From positions 1-64,000 of the forward strand of contig NZ_CALHGM010000009.1 of assembly GCF_938030145.1 (NCBI RefSeq): 64,000 bases of DNA, written 5' to 3'. Position 1 is the stretch's first letter, and each line of letters opens with the position of its first letter. This DNA comes from an uncultured Campylobacter sp. GTDB taxonomy: Bacteria; Campylobacterota; Campylobacteria; Campylobacterales; Campylobacteraceae. A model generated the notes under the pieces. That model made no database searches. It was not told the DNA's origin and saw only the letters and a list, made by a program, of their open reading frames with translations. Positions 61,291-64,000 of the stretch are shown piece by piece. The position numbers and the translations under genes were made by a program.

Positions 61291-61859
61291 CAAAGTCCTA
61301 AGCGAATTTATTCGCGGGCGTAAAATTTCTATGACTCACGCAAATTAAAATTCCGCGCATAATTTTGCTTAGCCTCGCGGCTTAGAATTTAACGCGAATT
61401 TCACCCGCTTACGCAGATAGGAATTCTACGCGGAATTTTGCCCTCTTTCGCAAATTAGAATTCTGCGCGAAATCCCACGCGTCCTCTGCAAAATTCTCTC
61501 GCTTATTCAATTTAAAATTTTACCCGCTCGGATATATTTAAATTTTACGTAGAATTTCGCCTGGCCTCGCGGCAAGAAATTTCAAAAAGAATTTTATCCT
61601 CCCGCGCGATGCGAAATTTTACTAAATTTTCTACGCGCGATATAAAATCTACGTAAATTTTACTCGCGCAATTAACGTAAATAAAATTCCGAACCTGCCT
61701 AAGCTTCATAGAATTTCGCGCAAAATTTACTCGCAGAGATGATATAAATTCCTAGCCATTGTTTTAAATTTTACTCGCGTTTTAGCTGATTTTATGCGCG
61801 CGGTAAGGATTTTTTAAAGCTAAAATTTTATATAATTATGCGTTTCAAAAAGGCATATT
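61291..61859. repeat. Intergenic array of degenerate AT/GCG repeats
   Basis: No gene. About 560 bases of loosely repeated units, each an AAATTTTAC or GAATTCTGC block joined by CGCG or CTCGC, for example GGAATTCTACGCGGAATTTT near 61420, TTAGAATTCTGCGCGAAAT near 61457, and AAATTTTACTCGCG near 61652 and 61767. The -10 box (TATAAT, 61831-61836) of the ClC gene closes it. Confidence 0.55.
61831..61836 (+). promoter_or_regulatory. -10 box (TATAAT) for the ClC gene
   Basis: TATAAT in TTTTATATAATTATGCG, 23 bases before the TTG start. Confidence 0.5.
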
Positions 61860-63062
61860 TTGAGTACTAAATTCTTTCTAGCGATCCTTGCGATAGGCGT
61901 TATAATGGGGCTTTGCGCAGGGCTCTTAAACTTCGGCATCAACGAAATTGAAACTTTTGCTTTCGGGCATAATGATGAGGAATTTCACATTATCACGGAG
62001 CAAACCACTGCGCTTAGGCGCTTTCTTAGCGTCCTCGCAGCCGGCGCAATCGTAACTTTAATTAGAATTCTGCTAATAAGACTAAAACCTTTTTTAAACG
62101 TAGCTTCGATGATGGAGGGACAAAATCCGCCGTTTTGGCAAAATTTAATCCACTCGGTTTTGCAGCTTGCAGCCATCGCCATGGGCGCACCGGTAGGCAG
62201 TGAGGCTGCCCCGCGCGAGCTAGGTGGCTTGTTTGCGGCTAAAATTTGCCGCACCTTAAATATCGGCGGAGATGAGCTTCGGCTATTTGTCGCATGTGGC
62301 GCGGGAGCGGGACTAGGTGCTGTATATAACGTCCCGTTAGCGGGCGCGCTTTTTAGCCTAGAAATTTTACTTAAAAGCTTCGATACTCGAGCGATTTTGT
62401 GCGCCTTTGCCACTAGTGCGGTGGCTACAGCTACAGCGGAATTCGGAGCTTCAAAAGAAATTTATTACACAGTTTCGAACTTCGCCCCTACCCCGCAGAA
62501 TTTACTCGCAGCAGCGTTAATCGGACTTGTCACGGGGGTCGCGGCGAAATACTTTCAAGACGCGGTGCGCTTGTGCGAAAAGCTGCGCATAAAAAGCCTT
62601 AAAATCGCACTTACACTGCCGCTTGCGTTTTTACTTACCGCGGCGATCGGCGCATACGTACCAGAAATTTTAGGTAACGGGCGCTCCGCAGCGCAGTTTG
62701 CTTTTAACTCCGCGTCCTTCAGCCCCTATTTGCTTGCGATCTTGCTTTGCAAGGCATTTTGCATTTTGATGATCTTTCGCTGCGGCGGATATGGCGGCAC
62801 GCTAACGCCAAGCTTCGCGCTGGGCGCAGTTTTGGGGCTATGCGTTGGATTTGCGATCGGCGAAATTCTACCTATTAGCCTAAGCGCAGCGGGGGTTTGC
62901 GGAGGGGCTGCCTTTTTAGCGATCAACCTAAACGCGCCGCTTTGCGCCTTCGCCCTAAGTGCAGGATTTTGCGGGCTAAATATCAACTCATATTCGGTCG
63001 TCGTTTTTAGCATCGTATGCGCCGTGATCGCTAGAAATTTACTGACGAAAAATTTAGCGTAG
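61860..63062 (+). CDS. ClC family chloride channel/transporter
   Basis: A 400-residue membrane protein with about ten or more helices in the ClC order. GAPVGSEAAPRELGG stands where ClC has its GREGP motif, GAGLGAVYNVPLAGALFSLE is the typical helix pair, and GGYGGTLTPSFALGA replaces GIFAP. It would exchange Cl- for H+ or pass Cl-. I take the TTG at 61860 with AAAAAGG before it; no ATG fits. Confidence 0.88.
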   Translation: MSTKFFLAILAIGVIMGLCAGLLNFGINEIETFAFGHNDEEFHIITEQTTALRRFLSVLAAGAIVTLIRILLIRLKPFLNVASMMEGQNPPFWQNLIHSVLQLAAIAMGAPVGSEAAPRELGGLFAAKICRTLNIGGDELRLFVACGAGAGLGAVYNVPLAGALFSLEILLKSFDTRAILCAFATSAVATATAEFGASKEIYYTVSNFAPTPQNLLAAALIGLVTGVAAKYFQDAVRLCEKLRIKSLKIALTLPLAFLLTAAIGAYVPEILGNGRSAAQFAFNSASFSPYLLAILLCKAFCILMIFRCGGYGGTLTPSFALGAVLGLCVGFAIGEILPISLSAAGVCGGAAFLAINLNAPLCAFALSAGFCGLNINSYSVVVFSIVCAVIARNLLTKNLA

Positions 63063-63221
63063 CCGCGGCGATGATGGTCCAAGAACCTGCCCCGTCAGCA
63101 TAGAGTGAGCGCCATAGGTCGCGCATCACTGGGCTAGGGCGGAGTCGTAAGGATATGCGCCTAAGCTGATCGTTGGTAAATTTAAGATAAAATTTCGCCA
63201 CTTTAACCAAAGGAGAAAACA

Positions 63222-63644
63222 ATGGGTTTACTTTCATTCGTAGCCGAAGCAGGCAAGAAACTACTAGGTCTAGGCGATGACGCCAAGCACGTAAAAGACG
63301 AGATCGCCACCAATCTCAGCTCTACGCCGGTAGAGGGGCTAGAGGTCGAGGTACAGGGCGATACCGTCAAAATCAGCGGCAACGCCGATAAGGAAACTCT
63401 CGAAAAAGCAGCCCTCATCGCGGGCAACACCGCAGGCATTAAAAACGTGCAAATCGAGGGCATTCGAGAGGATAGCGCCGAGAACTACTACACCATCGCA
63501 AAGGGCGACAACCTCTCTAAAATCGCGAAGAAATTCTACGGCGACGCGAACAAATACAAGATTATTTTCGATGCCAACCGCGAGGTTATCAAGGACGCGA
63601 ATCTCATCTATCCGGGGCAGAAGATCAGAATTCCAAAAGCTTAA
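63222..63644 (+). CDS. BON and LysM domain protein (Kbp/YgaU-like)
   Basis: A 140-residue soluble protein with a BON domain (about 25-85, VEGLEVEVQGDTVKISGNAD) and a LysM domain (about 89-138, YYTIAKGDNLSKIAKKFYGD...IYPGQKIRIP). This is the layout of E. coli Kbp/YgaU, a cytoplasmic potassium sensor; peptidoglycan binding is less likely as there is no signal peptide. The ribosome binding site is AAAGGAGAAAAC. The terminator at 63661 follows. Confidence 0.9.
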   Translation: MGLLSFVAEAGKKLLGLGDDAKHVKDEIATNLSSTPVEGLEVEVQGDTVKISGNADKETLEKAALIAGNTAGIKNVQIEGIREDSAENYYTIAKGDNLSKIAKKFYGDANKYKIIFDANREVIKDANLIYPGQKIRIPKA

Positions 63645-63660
63645 GCTCGCTTTTGAATGC

Positions 63661-63684
63661 CGCGGCTTGATTTTGCAAGCCGCG
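63661..63684 (+). terminator. Probable terminator after the BON/LysM gene
   Basis: CGCGGCTTG pairs with CAAGCCGCG (9 bases) around a 6-base loop, followed by AATTTTACTTTT. It lies 17 bases after the stop codon. Confidence 0.65.
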
Positions 63685-63866
63685 AATTTTACTTTTGCGA
63701 GCATTGCGCTGCGTTTATGCGAGCTGCGATTTTATAAGCCCGCGACGCAGCGCGATTTTACGAGCCGTACTGCGGTGGGTAATTTACTATCCGCCGCACC
63801 TGCGCGCTACCGCCCTATTTGAGAGCATATAAAACACTTTGAAATTCTATTTATAAAGAGCTAAAT

Positions 63867-64000
63867 TTGGATAAATTTAAAATCAGCACTACGCTAAAAA
63901 AGACCGAAACTAGGGATTACGACAAATATCCGATAATCATAAAAGACAACTCGATAGAGATGATTAGGCTATATCTGCCGATTGTATTCATCTTAGATGT
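63867..64000 (+). CDS. Partial hypothetical protein, cut by the window end
   Basis: A frame from TTG 63867 stays open to the window edge and reads MDKFKISTTLKKTETRDYDK and on to IEMIRLYLPIVFILD. An AAAGAG site precedes the TTG. About 44 residues are visible, so I cannot name it. Confidence 0.5.
   Translation, partial: MDKFKISTTLKKTETRDYDKYPIIIKDNSIEMIRLYLPIVFILD

Noticed and set aside
61291..61859. CRISPR array in the repeat-rich gap before the ClC gene
   Set aside because: Units are degenerate and of uneven spacing, there are no identical repeats with unique spacers, and no cas gene is nearby.

Overview
The window is a stretch of an epsilonproteobacterial chromosome, almost certainly a Campylobacter of the higher-GC oral group (C. 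gracilis, C. showae and C. rectus are of this type). The genus call rests on three blocks of gene order that I recall from C. jejuni. They are dnaJ-racR-racS-recR; the Fe-S protein/hemN/DUF2603/argF/hemB block divergent from ribA-rsmG; and tRNAs-tuf-rpmG-trnW-secE-nusG-rplKAJL-rpoBC. The species call is inference from base composition and from the abundance of AAATTTTAAAATTT-type palindromes.

Layout. At 0.35-6.4 kb are a DUF4149 membrane protein, a YbgC-type thioesterase, and a leftward run of UDG-like protein, prmC, an M48 protease and an ABC-F ATPase. At 6.4-14.5 kb lies an accessory stretch: an esterase, an amidohydrolase, a frameshifted GNAT acetyltransferase, a RelE/ParE-type toxin-antitoxin pair, a MATE exporter, a YgjP-type metallopeptidase and an unknown protein. 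At 14.7-16.0 kb is a YkvI-type permease whose AT-rich DNA looks foreign. At 16.2-24.8 kb are dnaJ, racRS, recR, murC, a membrane protein and mutS2. At 24.8-35.1 kb is a loose, repeat-rich region with corA, two O6-alkylguanine-type genes (one frameshifted), a Tat-exported peptidase E, a decayed gene, nitroreductase, glutathione peroxidase, a DUF4272 protein and tpx.

At 35.7-52.9 kb is the leftward translation/transcription block: tRNA-Thr(UGU), Tyr, Gly, Thr(GGU), tuf, rpmG, tRNA-Trp, secE, nusG, rplK, rplA, rplJ, rplL, rpoB, rpoC, a DoxX gene, rpsL, rpsG and fusA. It is headed by a consensus sigma70 promoter. At 53-64 kb come a small membrane protein, the leftward hemB-orf-argF-DUF2603-hemN-FeS cluster, the rightward ribA-rsmG-zinc ribbon-orf cluster, a ClC channel, a BON/LysM protein, and the start of an unknown gene cut by the window edge.

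The most unusual theme is the AAATTT-core palindrome family together with low-complexity coding. The same palindromes act as apparent terminators (after tuf and recR), fill many intergenic gaps, and also lie inside genes. Five otherwise recognisable proteins carry low-complexity segments inserted into or between conserved parts: the UDG-like protein, the esterase, the YgjP protease, the mutS2 neighbour and Ogt. The YgjP insert is largely made of the palindromes translated as EILKF/NLKF repeats. A second theme is single-base frameshifts in four small genes, either gene decay or assembly indels. I found no CRISPR array, rRNA, insertion sequence or prophage.
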